Source of the DNA: Acanthosoma haemorrhoidale
Lineage: Eukaryota; Arthropoda; Insecta; Hemiptera; Acanthosomatidae
Direction of reading: 5' to 3'
NCBI GenBank assembly: GCA_930367205.1
Contig: OV884013.1
Location: 89,653,333 to 89,717,332, forward strand
DNA length: 64,000 nucleotides
Shown: positions 34,107 through 46,656 of the stretch, piece by piece
How positions within the stretch are numbered: position 1 is the first letter of the stretch
Layout: the number at the start of each line of letters is the position of its first letter
Program-made: the position numbers and the translations under genes
The notes under the pieces: generated by a model
The model's input: only the letters and a program-made list of their open reading frames with translations
Told to the model about the DNA's origin: nothing
Database searches by the model: none

Positions 34107-36002
34107 ACAACATACAACTGCCCCTAAGTTCGGCACCAAAAAATAATCTCACTTTTTTATGTTCTGATGATCGCTATTGGTCGGTGGGTATTTATTTCCC
34201 TCGAAGTTTATCGCTTGAAGGAGAATGGATTAGAGAAAAAAGAAAGCACTCTTGGTCGGCTACTCGGTTTAATGGCTCCTCTCAGAATGTCGTAAGGAAT
34301 CAGCCTGAAGAAGAATTGAAAGAGAAAAAACGATTTACACCAAAACCGATCCCTTTCAAAAGTGCATTCATCTGTTTTAAACCATGAAGAGTTTGGCAAA
34401 GAGGACAAATTAAGCGTGGTCTACTGTGGAAAGATAATCATTAAGTTTCCCATCTAACCAGTTATTGTTATTGGAGAGGGTAGGGTGGTAAGCAATATTT
34501 ATTTACTTATTTACTATCAGACTTACTAAAAAGTTTTAATAGCATCTAATCTAAGAATTAATGGCTGGTTTTAATCTACTAACACCGTAAATCTTATTAT
34601 TTTAACCTGAATCTTTTTGTTTTAATCAGGCTGTTAATGGCATTTGACGTATTCCGGTTCAAATTAAATCAGCTTTGGTCATCAGAACCATAATAGATCC
34701 ATGTTCCTCAGCTATGTAAAATTATTTAAAAGATTTCACATTGTGTAAATGTGTATAAAATAATTTTTTTTTTATCCGTTTAGGTGTTCATAAAAACTTT
34801 TGTTTTGAGTCCCTTAAAAAATTGTTTTATTACTATTTATTTCCGATAGTTTAAGTGTTTTAAAATATTTACAAAAATTGCAGTCTGCAATACGTTTTTT
34901 AAACTTGAAAGCACATTGATTATTTAGGCAATGGTATATTGGATGGTAGCCTTTTCCAGCTGAAAAAAAAGACACAAAAGAACGAAACCCTTATTTTAAA
35001 ACATTATTTATGGCTTATCTCGTGGACGCTTTAACTCTCTCGCTAGGCACATTTTTCTTTAATATTCCAAAATTTGATAAAATATTCCAAATATGGAAGA
35101 TATTTGCTTGTTAATACACGAAACTTACTAGACACTTTTCATCTACAAAACCGTTCATGATACCAATAGCCTCTACCAATGTAGAAATAAATGTATTATG
35201 GAATGAATATAGTTGTGAATAATCGGTAAGTAGCAATATGTAGTATCTCCTGATTTAATTTTTGAATCGTCGAATTAAAACAAGTTTTATTTGAGAAATT
35301 AGTTAAAGATACCTTCCCTGAGACGTATGAAAGTTATTTTAAGTTACGGTGTTGAGCTTATAAAAAAGCCTAGTCTTCAGAAGCCATCAACACATTGGAC
35401 ACGCGTGAATTTTTTTTTTCCATAAGACGGCAGGTGATCCCGCCCAAGTGAAACAGATGCAGCAGACAAAACGAAATGAAAAAGAACAGCAGAGGCGAAG
35501 GTTGAAAGGTTCGTGACGGGAAGAAGTGAACTGAAAATAATTGAGAAGAAGTGGAGAGGTGCCATCAGCTGGGAGGTCGTTAGGCAGTTTTTTTTAGTGT
35601 TGTCGGCATCTTTGCCTCCCGTAGGTCACACTTTAGCTGCTTCCGAGGTGGCTAGGTGCGTGTCAGCCTCACGGAGTGTCCAGGCCTGGGAGAGTTTCCA
35701 TTTCTAGCAGTCTGGAAAAGCCTATCCAGAAATGTCATATGAAGGTGCAATGGCCATGTTTCTCTAATATTGCGTACTTTAAGGAGCATAAATAAATTAA
35801 ATGATTTTTAAGCCTGTGGTAATAATGAAAAAAAAGAGAGGCCCTTTGGCGGTAAAGTACAAACAAGGTAAATCTACATGACTTAGGTTACTACATTTAC
35901 ATTAGGTGAACCTCATGACTTTCTTTGAAGCTCGCCTGATGTAACTTAGACAAACAAAATATAATTGATTGTATTAAACGAAACGAAATTAATATTTAAA
36001 TG
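34107..36002. other. Unassigned DNA; GC-richer patch 35390-35720
   Basis: 35390-35720 has open frames on both strands (62-64 codons), with no recognised domain. The rest is AT-rich. Confidence 0.5.
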
Positions 36003-36150
36003 GGAAATCCCAGGAATTCAGAATCTTCTTTTTTTTACCTCACTTTTAATCTCTATTTTAATCATACATTCTAGTATATAAGCACTTATATTAGCATTGT
36101 CACTTACTCAATCAGTAGTCAGTCGTTAGTCCAAATGCCGTACTTGTACT
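36003..36150 (+). repeat. LTR-like direct repeat, left copy
   Basis: It shares GCAGGAATTC/CCAGGAATTC, a run of T, CACT.TTAATCTCT, TTAATCATACATTCTAGTAT, ATAAGCA, CAGTCGTTAGT and ACTTGTACTTTAC with 37485-37640. AGTATATAAGCA is a TATA box, and AGTAGTCAGTCG downstream resembles an initiator. AAATAAATC near 36206 could be a polyadenylation signal. Confidence 0.55.
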
Positions 36151-36522
36151 TTACATTTTGTATCATATATGGTTAGCTAAATAATGCTAAAAATGACTGT
36201 GTAAATAAATCAAATCTTACTTTTATAACGGAAAACAGTCAATTCGTATATGTATCAAGAGAGAAGAGAGTAATCTTATAATAATAAGGATCTGAGTTTT
36301 TATGTATTGGTTATTATATGGGGCGTCAGTACTTGCCCTACTAGATCATTTGCATCGTTTAAAACTCTTGCTCCCAGTTAATGAACAAAAATATACGTTA
36401 GATACCATATTAATTGGCGGAACAACCTGTTACAAATAATATTTCATTTGAAATGATCCACTGTTGTTCAATTATCAATACCATAAAACGTGGTCATACA
36501 CACAACCATACATCATACCATT

Positions 36523-36857
36523 TAAAACATTGTATATTGTAACTGTAATACTAATTATATTACCAACTACAATTGTATAATTAAAGTTATTATACTATTA
36601 AAACATTGTATATTGTAACTGTAATACTAATTATATTACCAACTACAATTGTATAATTAAAGTTATTATACTATTCAAACATTGCATATTGTAACTGTAA
36701 TACTAATTATATTACCTACTACAAGTGTATAATTAAAGTTATTATACTATTAAAACATTGTATATTGTAACTGTAATACTAATTATATTACATACTACAA
36801 GTGTATAATTAAAGTTATTATACTATTAAAACATTGTATATTGTAACTGTAATACTG
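36523..36857. repeat. 76-bp minisatellite, 4.4 units
   Basis: Units start at 36523, 36599, 36675, 36751 and 36827, so the period is exactly 76 bp. Each begins TAAAACATTGTATATTGTAA (the third has TCAAACATTGC) and contains TAATACTAATTATATTAC and AATTAAAGTTATTATACTA. The fifth unit breaks off at about 36857. Unit-to-unit differences are few: units 3 and 4 share CTACTACAAGTG or ATACTACAAGTG against AACTACAATTG in 1 and 2, indicating stepwise tandem duplication. Confidence 0.9.
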
Positions 36858-37484
36858 ATCGAAAATTCTCTAATAAAACCTCGAACATCTAGTATAATCT
36901 GGTCAAACTACGACTCAGGGCAAGTAAAAAAAAACGGTACGTTAATTATACCAGATGAATCCTTCTTACGTAAATAGAGTAGACAATTATTGCAGGGAGA
37001 TTGTCTCCTGTGAAACAAAGATTTTGAACAGTTGGGTGGAGATAATTTTCATTTGGTAATTCTATTGCAACATTATTTTTTACAATAAATTAATGTTACT
37101 CAATAGAAAGTAGTACAAATAAATTGCTTCCGTTGCCCCTAACCTCGATCCTTGTCCTTCTGATGATGACAACAAAGTACCAAGGGTAATAAAAAGAATA
37201 TCCTGTGAGCAGATGGTTGCACAATATAACACTGGAATTTCAAAGCCAGGATGAGTAGCTAATAGTTACGTTTTTGCACTATGCTATTCATTATTTACCA
37301 CTATATTTGTCTAAAACTTTGGTTCTCGATTTCATTTTCTAATATATTATGAGGTTTGCTTATGTTAAGCTTTACGGGTATTTTGTAAATTTTACATGCT
37401 TGTAAATTTTATGTACTCGAAAAAGAATTGTCAATCAAGATAAATTAATCAATATACATTCATTTCTAATATTCCTTTTACAGG

Positions 37485-37640
37485 GATATCGCAGGAATTC
37501 TTCTTTTTTTACCACACTATTAATCTCTTCTTTAATCATACATTCTAGTATATAAGCAGATACACTTATACACTTAGTGAAACTTAGTCAGTCAGTTAGT
37601 AGGCAGTCGTTAGTATGTGTGTTTTACTTGCACATTTAGT
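37485..37640 (+). repeat. LTR-like direct repeat, right copy
   Basis: The right partner of 36003-36150, in the same orientation about 1.48 kb downstream. It keeps the TATA motif (AGTATATAAGCA) and the CAGTCAGTTAGT/CAGTCGTTAGT initiator-like motif, with a small insertion after the TATA box. The pair with the 1.3 kb between them could be a small non-autonomous LTR element, but no primer-binding site or polypurine tract was convincing. Confidence 0.5.
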
Positions 37641-40600
37641 GTCTCAAAAAGTTCTGAGCAGCCAAAATTATGATTGTAGATTGATGGACTACACTGTGTC
37701 ATCCAGCTCGAGTTGTATATGAAATTCTCTTCGGTTTTGTTTCAGCCAACCAACAATATCGTGATTTCCTCTCAACTGTACACATATTTCCTGACGTGTA
37801 GCGTGGCTAGGTTCGTGATCCGTAGATTCTCTTTCGAAACAGGCCATTACTACAGATACTCCTAAAAGAAGTATAACCCTAATTCTACATTCTTAAAGTT
37901 CAGCAGCAGGTCTCGCTAGGCGCGCACGCAGCTCTCCTGACCACGTTGCAACACCACTGTACAACCACAATTTACAGATGGTCTTACACCTAAAGTGGTT
38001 CACGCGACTAAATCGGCGTCGTTACCTGGCCCCGACGCTAGGCATCTCGCCTCCTCACAAAAGGAGTGCGGTCCACTTACACAGTCTGCGCTGGAGGCCA
38101 CTTTTCCTATTAGCTGGTTACAGCACATAAAACCAAATGGAAAATGATCCGTTGCCTTCCTATTGTTCGGAATAATAGAAATCAGTTGTGTCGCTGATTT
38201 GAAAGGGAGAACTGAGAAACCGCATTTTTTGGAGATAATGTACGTTTAAGTGTAAGTGTATATCGATTTCTGACTTCTAGATCTTTATCTTGAAGTGATG
38301 CTAGATTATTGTAGGGCTCATGAAAACGATTTTTGTCTTCTAGCCTGAAGGGAATTGCTTTTTTATTTTTTTTTTATTCATGGGCGATCGTTTTTTGCGT
38401 TTTCAAACTGTGACCATGTTTTACAGTTCTTGGATCAACTAGCAATGGTCGGCTTGGGATAATGTAATGAAGTATGCATTAGATGGAATGCTTCCTGCTG
38501 ACAAGACAGGACCAATTATGTATGATGTAAGTGGTAATGCCAACCACGAGTGGTCGTCGAAATATTCTGAATAGTGTTAAGTTAAAATAAAATCTGGGAG
38601 AGAAATTGAGAAAAAACTCGACACCTTATATTAACTCACCCCATTCTTTCTGATTTTTAAGCTTTAACAAGTTTAATAGTTTAGGAGCTATTAAGATTTA
38701 GTTTTATGATTTTTTTCCAAATGGACGGTAATGTAAAATTTAAATAAATAAAGAATGAGGTTTTTTGACCTAACAACAGAAATCCACTGACTAAAAAATT
38801 ATCATTTTATTAGCATTCAGATTCAAACGTTTTTCTATCTTTGACTGATAATGTGCATGCTAAGTTGTTAACAAGGTCTTTATTTCACAAATTTCTAAAC
38901 ATAAACCCAGGGCTGAAACAGGGACGAAGGTGGAAAATTTGTAGAATATATTTTAACTTTTGGTGAGGTTTAACATGATTGCTCTTCCAATCTAAGCGTG
39001 CACCCATCTTGAGCGGCAGCTGCCAGACACCATTGATGCTATCCCCTTACATACCCCTTCGAAGCCCTGCCAGTGCAGACTACGCCAGTAGGAGGTCAGC
39101 GCCCTAGCACATACCCTAGGCTCTAGGGCAGGTGCACTATTCAGCTATTCCGTCACCGGTAATGCCTGGTCATTTGAATACTATCTAGCAGCCTATTGTT
39201 CTCCACCTATATGGCTCCTAAGCATCTTAGCTACTGCGCCCGCCTAACGGGCCTTTCCCCCTATCACCTTTAATTAGCCACATCTTCGCTCTTTAGGAAG
39301 ATTCAATTAATTACTGGCTGTAATATATAAGATCTGACGTAGAGGGTATTTCCATAAACAAGAGAAAAATTAATGTAAATATATTGCGCCTCGTAAAACC
39401 AGGTCAATCACGTTTTTAAAAATAACAAGTGTTTCTCACCAATTAGTACTTTTACACGAACGCCTTCATGATAAAATAAACACTTCAGATAGCACTTCCG
39501 ATGAATCGGACATCTACATAGAATCCCTATGAACTGGTTCCGTTAAACGCAATGCCATCTAGATCAAAAAAATGAGTAGAATAGATTATTGGAAGATCGG
39601 GTTAGGTTGACAAAGATCAGATATATCATTTTACATGCTATGCACGTCGAAAAAGCTTTCATTAATAAATTTGAAGGAAATCTAAAAACTCTTTGTCATC
39701 AACATAAGTCAATCTCCCGATTAAATCTTTAACTCATACATTTACACTCGCAAGTAAATATAACACAATTCTAATAATTTGTCTGTTTATTAGCCGCGTA
39801 ACAATGTGATTTTGAGCATAGCGTATAGGTTGTTTTGGATGTGGCAATGGATGAGTATTTTTCACAGTAACAAATTTCTGTAAACTTTTTAACACAATCA
39901 AACAATGTCACATTTAAATATCACGGTGAGTAAGAGCGATCAGAAGCGGGTCCGCCCGTATGTCCCAGCAGCTATAAAGGAACGCTCTATAAGAACTAAG
40001 ATCGACATGCTCTGAGATGCTCGCAATAACTCCATAAAACCGTTACCGTGACTGTTATTGGAACGACAATAACGACGAACGGACCCGCATGCACATGTCG
40101 CCCGTCAGGCTACCGTTAGGGATGTCGTAGTGGCCGGCTTTAATTATACTAGCACTGCTCCGGTCAGATTTTATCTAGGGAGCATAAACGGCTGATGGCA
40201 ACATCAATGTCCTTGTTTCTCCTTTATGCTTGAGGGTAGGCTGACTGTTATCTCTTTAGATGCAATCTTATAACTTACCAAAGAAAAATGAAATACACTG
40301 TTCTGATATTCTCATATCTGATATAGATGAATTTTTCACTTGGTAACTAATCGAAAGGAGAAATACAGGAGTGACCACATGGAGGTCCATCTCCAACAAC
40401 TTGCAACGTGTACTTTTGAACTAGCAGTAAATTCAGTTATAGGTTTTTATTATAGGCCTTGAAAACATTATTATGAAACTGTAAAAGTTTCCTCTTCTGA
40501 CCAGCGCAACTTACACAAAGTAAATCCACCAAAAGAACACCTTACTGTCTCAGGTACAGCTCAGATAACTACTCTTTCTATTTCTTTGTGCAAAATAAGC

Positions 40601-41526
40601 TAATGAAGACTTCATCCGTAGTAATAAGAAATACCAGCGGACGAGATAGCGACAGATGTACGCTGAGAGAAAGGCTCCAGCGAACCGTTCCAGATCAGCT
40701 GCCCGGACGACCAACCCCCTTAACCTCCCACGGTTCCGTCCTTCTTAGAGGACTTCTTCTGGAGTCGATAGTTAGTGGTCTTAGGGGATTCCCCGCCGGG
40801 TTCACTGGTCTTTGTTGCGATCCAAGGGTGTGTCTAAAAACTACTATAATAAAAGATTTATATATTTTTGACAATGATACGGCTTCAATAAGGCATTTCT
40901 TAAGTAAAGAGAGTATCTTAGTAAAGACTATTTCAAGAGGTGAATTTCAGTGCTATACCTCACAAGAAACCGAGTACATAGTTACACTAGCCATCGTCGT
41001 GCAGTACAAATGGAATTGCGATGCACGAGCGATCACGAATTACAGTAGCATGGGCTCTGCGTAGAATATCAACGGAAATCCTTCGTCAGTCCTCTGCTTA
41101 CACCTTCAGTTTTCTACCGTGAGGTGAAGCGCAGTGATATTCCGAAGACATTGCTGGATAACAGGACTCTCGTCACTTGTGTTGATTAAAACATGCCGCA
41201 CACCGTACCTTAACGGCTCATCTTCAGCGATGACCTAACAAGGTTAAAATCCCCATAACTGCCATAACCTCGTCGTAACTTCATTTTTGTTTTAAAGATA
41301 AAGTATTTTATTTAAAGTACGAAAATTGGTACACTATCTATGCATGTTTTGGATATTCTCTACAAGATCAACAAAAATAATAACTATGGATGTGTTATCA
41401 GTAGAAAAAAAAAGGGACAACCCTACTTAAATACATTGTAGAACCAGACGTAGAAGTCTCGATCTCAAAAGAAATAATACTTTCAATTAGTTAACATTTT
41501 TTTTTTTTTAATTTTTAATTATCTAC
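37641..41526. other. Unassigned DNA with several GC-richer patches
   Basis: Patches at 37900-38110, 38990-39290, 39940-40230 and 40640-40830 are GC-richer and may be diverged transposon or LTR pieces. The one at 39.97 kb has two TATA-like motifs (CTATAAAGG and CTATAAGAAC). A 158-codon open frame at 40588-41064 has no ATG start, shows no recognisable domain and crosses from GC-richer into AT-rich sequence, so I do not call it a gene. Confidence 0.45.
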
Positions 41527-41872
41527 AGTTATATCATGCTAAGAATATTTTAATGCTACAATTATATATAATCATAAAAATAGAAGAAAGCCCCTTCTAG
41601 AGTATACCTGTCTCGCGACTTCATGGAAATCACTGATATTTTTAAGTAAGCAACCGCATCCCTTCGAGACCTCCATCCCAATTCCTAGAACTAACCTCGG
41701 CTTTAGCCCCAGACCCCACTTGTTCCCAGACACACGTCCCTAAACATCCCAACTAGAATGTAGTAACGTAACTCTTAATATTTGTATATATCAGTGTTTT
41801 GCTTGTACTTCATAACAAAGCTTTTCTTTCATTTCTTTTAGAAAAACTCTCCTCTACAAAGATTATTCAACT
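41527..41872 (+). repeat. Family D repeat, copy 4
   Basis: It starts AGTTATATCATGCTAAGAAT and ends GATTATTCAACT; length is 346 bp. Internal blocks AGCCCCTTCTAGAGTATACC, CCCAACTAGAATGTAGTAA and TGTTTTGCTTGTACTTCATA match copy 1 closely. The polyadenylation-type signal is altered to AACAAA here (AATAAA in copy 1). TAC precedes and follows the element, a 3-nt match. Confidence 0.6.
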
Positions 41873-44800
41873 TACCACAAAATTTGGACTATTATATTAT
41901 TTTATATTTTCCTTAAAAAATGTCTTTTAGCGCAAGACGTGAAGCTGTTAATAGCCCTCTCAAGCTTTCGAGTAAATAACTAAGTATTTTTAAGCTAATG
42001 TACTTTAGCTATTCCGTTATTTAAATTTTAAAAAAATGTATGCAATAAACATAGTAATTGATTTTTACTGTTGATTTTATGGTTAGGAGTGAAATTATAT
42101 AGGAGTTGGGATTTTATAGGGAATCGGCTTGTTAAAGTTGTATTATATTTCGTTATGGATGCAATAACGGTATACAATCAATGCATACTATTAAGAACCC
42201 TTAGGTGAAATTGTCTAAGGATGGCTAACATTGGAGGCTGGTGGTAACAGTGTCAGCAACCCGTTTTCTATTCTCAGACCGTCATAAATAACAACCTGGT
42301 GCAGACTGAATACTGCATTGAAACGTCGTCCTCCAACACATTTGTTTTCTCTGTATCAGCCAATAAAGCGTCCACATATATCTCATGCACCTATATGTTT
42401 CTTCTTTTTGAATAAACACACCCAATAGATGAATTATTCAATTGAAACCATGAAAACATAGAATTACTCTGCAACATGATGTATAGACAACATAGTTGTA
42501 TATATATTTCTAGGACAAGTGGCTTTGAAGCGTGAAAAAAACTCACAATGTGGCACCTATCCAAGAACGAAAGCAGTGATAACCATCCTGTCCTTGGAAG
42601 ATGCTAAGCAGCGATTCCTCTTACAACCAACTAACGTTTAACTAACATCTTATCACAGAGGCCACAACATGAGGTAACGTGCCTTGGAAGAGGCAACCAA
42701 CTGCTTACGTCAGCAGAAGGCCGGACAACCATCTGGACCGGTTGTTCTTTCATTTAGAGCCAGGTGCTTGTGCAAGAGTTTGCTTATAGATTCCGCCTTT
42801 TGTCGCCTTTTTCATTCATGTTCTTGCTCCATCCTCTTCTATTACAACTTCTCTTTATACTTTCCCTTTGACAGTGTGAGTGTGAGCCTGCTCTATGAAA
42901 TATTAAACCGACCCAAGGATCTTTTCGTCCCGGTTATGGAAAGCGGATTTCATCCTTTATTCACGTCCAATGGTTTCCATATTCAACGACCTCTGCGAGG
43001 ACAAAATTTCACGTATATAACGCAACAACTTTACGACGTTTCATCAGAATCCCTTTCAATATTGACTAGAGACATATTTATATAGGATAGTTATTGATTA
43101 CAAAGCATATTTGCCGCCTTCCCAAAAGACAAATACTTGTTGATCAAGGAATCCACAATAACGTAACAGTTACAGGTTTTTGCCCTTCAATATTGCTTTT
43201 TTATAAAACGCATAATTCTTCGTAATGCATACTTCCTATTCTTTCACTAGCATTGTAATCTCTTTTAGCCAAGAGCTCCAGCCTCTGTTTATTATTCAGA
43301 TCACAGATACTTTAGAAGAGTCTAACTCCAGAGGTAGAGATCATATATCCATCCATCTGGACTTCTGGTTTTAAGAAGTGGTTACAATAAATAGATATTT
43401 AATAAGTTATGCTTTTTGTGCTCACACGAGTTTTTTTTAATTTAATATTTAAAGCAAAATAAAATCTTTAGGGTTTATCCTTACTTCAAAGAATAGTCTA
43501 GCGTTTATTATGTCTTTGCCATTACGATTGTAAGTCATTATATATGATTTATAGTCCAGGTAGCACTTCCTTAACTTAAATACCAATTTCTTAGGGTGGT
43601 TGTAGATTTTTCTATCAAGCACTCGGGGTCTAATCGGAGGATGACATACCAATCAAATGTCTTCATGTTGCATATACAGTGTAACGAAAATTCGGAGGTC
43701 CCTTAATGACAAGATAAGATAATCACACCTATTTTATAATAGTGGAAATATTCTAAAAATACTATTTACAGTATTTCTTATTATGAAAACAGTAAATATG
43801 ACTTCTTTTTTTTTTTTCAAACCCAAGGTATATCATTACGGGAATACCAGACAGATTGTTAACGTGATTCAGACTATTAAGAGAGCAGTCCGGTTCTTAA
43901 TCGATCTGCTGTCCTTGAATCGATTCCGAGAAGGATATAATATAGGTTTACTGAGCGAAAGGATTGCAGAAGGCACCGCATTCTTGTTACTGTTATTATA
44001 AAGTAATTTATCAGTAGAATCATAAGTTGCCACTTACTTTACCACCATTAACAGTTGCTTACATAAAGCGCAAGGGGCACAGAGAGCAGACAGCACCTGA
44101 TGTCCTTGCCGAGTGGGTCAGCAAACGGCCTTCCTTGCCCACTCGGTCAGAACCAATAAGGCTGTGTATGAGGGACTGTTCCTGTGACGTCGGCGGCCAG
44201 CCCAACCCTTCTCCTCTTGTCTCCAACAGGATTCTCACGCAAAGAACAATGAAAAACTTATTTTCGAGTTCGAATGGAGAGGCTCGTTGTTCATTCAGGT
44301 ACATGGCAAATATATACGCAAAATTTAGGAATCACAAAGTATCAGGAACTTTCCGAGAAATAAAATTACAATTTGATTTAACGCAATAACTGATCAATTA
44401 TGCCTTTTACCACAAATTAGAATGACAATTATTCAATATAAAGCATAATATATATCACATTAATGAAGTCGTTGATGGAGGAGCTGAAAACACGACGTAG
44501 TTACTTTAAAATCTAAATAATATTTCTATGCTTCATAAAGATCACTAACAGTTTTACAATAGGGGATATAAAAATGATACATTTGTCCTGAAATTTTAAA
44601 TTTACATTACACAATACCTAGGAATACGCCGACTAAAAAACAGTGAGGGAAAACATAAATAAACTCGTGCCAGCCAAAAAGCTATGATTCAAAGTTTTTT
44701 TCTTTAAATGTGGTATCGAAAATAAAATTTTAACTATATTTCCAATTTTTTACATTTAATGTTTTTCTCATATTAATTATTATTATTACTTAAATAAAAC

Positions 44801-46229
44801 GTATACATAGTGCATACTGTTAATTACGTTGAAACGTTTTTCTATCTGATATCGTTGAACACCGGAACAGAATGAGCAAATTAGACCAAAATACTCGTGA
44901 TACAGAGTTTTGGAACAAAATTTACAGAGATAGAACTAGTTCGATTGATCCATAAAAACATTCGATACTTCGTTGTACTCAGGAAGCAACTTAGTACGCT
45001 CAAGAGGCTGAGCTGATGCCGTTATCTCACAGGTCAAATTGAAATAGATTGTCAACTTTTAGAAACTCGTTTCTTGAAAGTTTGTATTCAAGGCTACGTG
45101 GACGGTCACAGAAAGAAACGTACGCTAAAAAAAAAATGGCACAAATGTTTGGTCCATTACGCTATGGTAAAAATGCTGCCGATGCTACTAAGTTTTTAAT
45201 CTAGCCATTATCACCTACCATCGCAATATTTCGTAACAAATAATAAATATTACCGTAGGAAACATGATTTTTTCACGAAATAGATAGTTCACTGTACAAT
45301 GATGTCAATTTACATAAATAATCAATTTAAAAAAAATAAACGTTGTAGCTCATCTCAAAACCATATTTTTTAGCACTTTTATTTCCTATACACAAACTCA
45401 GCATAACAATGAGCGATTTCTATAGATTACAAATAAAACACAAGGTTCAAATCGTGATCATGACACAAAATGACTAACTTTTGCTGATCTTCAGGGCAGT
45501 AACCAATTTGTTTTATTTCTGACCTTATTCATGTGGTCACAAAAAAGGACACGATTAATATCAAACCCTGATTATTTTTAACTTATCGATTAGTTCAAAC
45601 ATGTAACATACGGACTGCATAATATTTAAATGTCGTGGTCGAACAAATGCCCCTAGTTAATTAGTTAAGCAGACACCTGTGAGGCGGCTAGGCCAATTCC
45701 ATGGATTGACTTTCAGATTCTTAGCTGTTGTAAACAGCACTTTACTCAGCGGCTTTTGTTAACTGGCAAGAGGCAGCCCCTAATAAAGCTACACCCTCAT
45801 TAAAGGTTTCTCCTTGGTTGCAGGTCGTTAAGGAATGTTTAAAGACCTGTAATGATTGGCCGTAAGAGAAAAAAAAAATCAACGTGAACTCGTTTGCTTA
45901 GCGGTAACTATGTAAATGTGAAATATTTTCAGGAGAGCAATAGAACATAAACCTTATATTTCATGAAACTGTTAAGATAATGATTCGAATGACTACGTGG
46001 TATGAGAACTGTAAGCTGGGCCAGGACCACCCAGGCCATAGGGAGAAGAAGCACGAACCGGTCGTCGGTAGTAAACCTAAACGTGATTAATTAAAGCAAT
46101 CATTTCACTAATAAAAACGTCATAATTATTTAATGATATAGCTAATTATGCAAAACAAAATGGTAATTGTTTATGATTAGGGTGAATAGGATAGTGGTTA
46201 ATAGTGAACTTTAGCATCACTAGTTATCA
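41873..46229. other. Unassigned DNA; GC-richer patches at 42660-43060 and 44060-44240
   Basis: A 133-codon open frame at 42684-43085 lacks an ATG start and any domain I know. At 44110-44150 CCGAGTGGG and CCCACTCGG form a 9-bp inverted repeat around a 20-bp loop in a GC-richer block that also has a TGACGTC motif; it may be part of an unidentified repeat. Elsewhere AT-rich. Confidence 0.45.
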
Positions 46230-46656
46230 AAGATAGTACTGTATTTAGGCTTGCATCTCGACAAAAAACTGACATGGAACCCACACACAAGGCTAAAAAG
46301 ACAACAACTAAACAGACGCTATGGACAACTGTCTCAATAAAAAATTTACTAAATTATACTAAAGCCAAGCTGGACATATGGAATGGAGCCATGGTTCGAG
46401 CAAAAAAGTCGAACATTCAGGCATATCCAATTCTTTCAATCAAATTTCCTGAGAACAATAGTCAATCCCCCTTATAACGTCAGCAACAAAACCCTTCATA
46501 ACCATCTTAATATACCCTACATTGTTGAACTCATCCCTTTCAAGTTCATAAAATTCCATCGAAACCTGATTCCTTAGCAAAGTCATTACACTGCGTCACA
46601 CATCCCTATAATCCTCCTCTGGGACTAACGCGGCTGTGGCCTCGTGACCTGCTATT
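46230..46656 (+). pseudogene. Jockey family A reverse transcriptase fragment
   Basis: Matches the 22 kb copy at nucleotide level: TAGTACTGTATTTAGGCTTG, then LDKKLTWNPHTRLK-type codons, then after a deletion of about 40 bp GGACATATGGAATGGAGCCA, and KTLHNHLNIPYIVELIPFKF in one frame. It ends in GGCCTCGTGACCTGCTAT, which in the 22 kb copy lies just past the stop codon. Frameshifts and the internal deletion remove function. Compared with the 22 kb copy it is clearly older and lacks both the catalytic part and the 3' UTR. Confidence 0.8.

Noticed and set aside
36523..36857. CRISPR-like regular repeat
   Set aside because: The 76-bp units are head-to-tail with no unique spacers, and the context is eukaryotic; this is a minisatellite.
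40588..41064. 158-codon open frame, second longest in the window
   Set aside because: It begins on GTG rather than ATG, crosses from a GC-richer block into AT-rich DNA, and has no domain or repeat partner. Chance openness is more likely than a gene.
42684..43085. 133-codon open frame
   Set aside because: No ATG start; a cysteine/serine/phenylalanine-rich peptide from mixed-composition DNA, and no recognisable motif.
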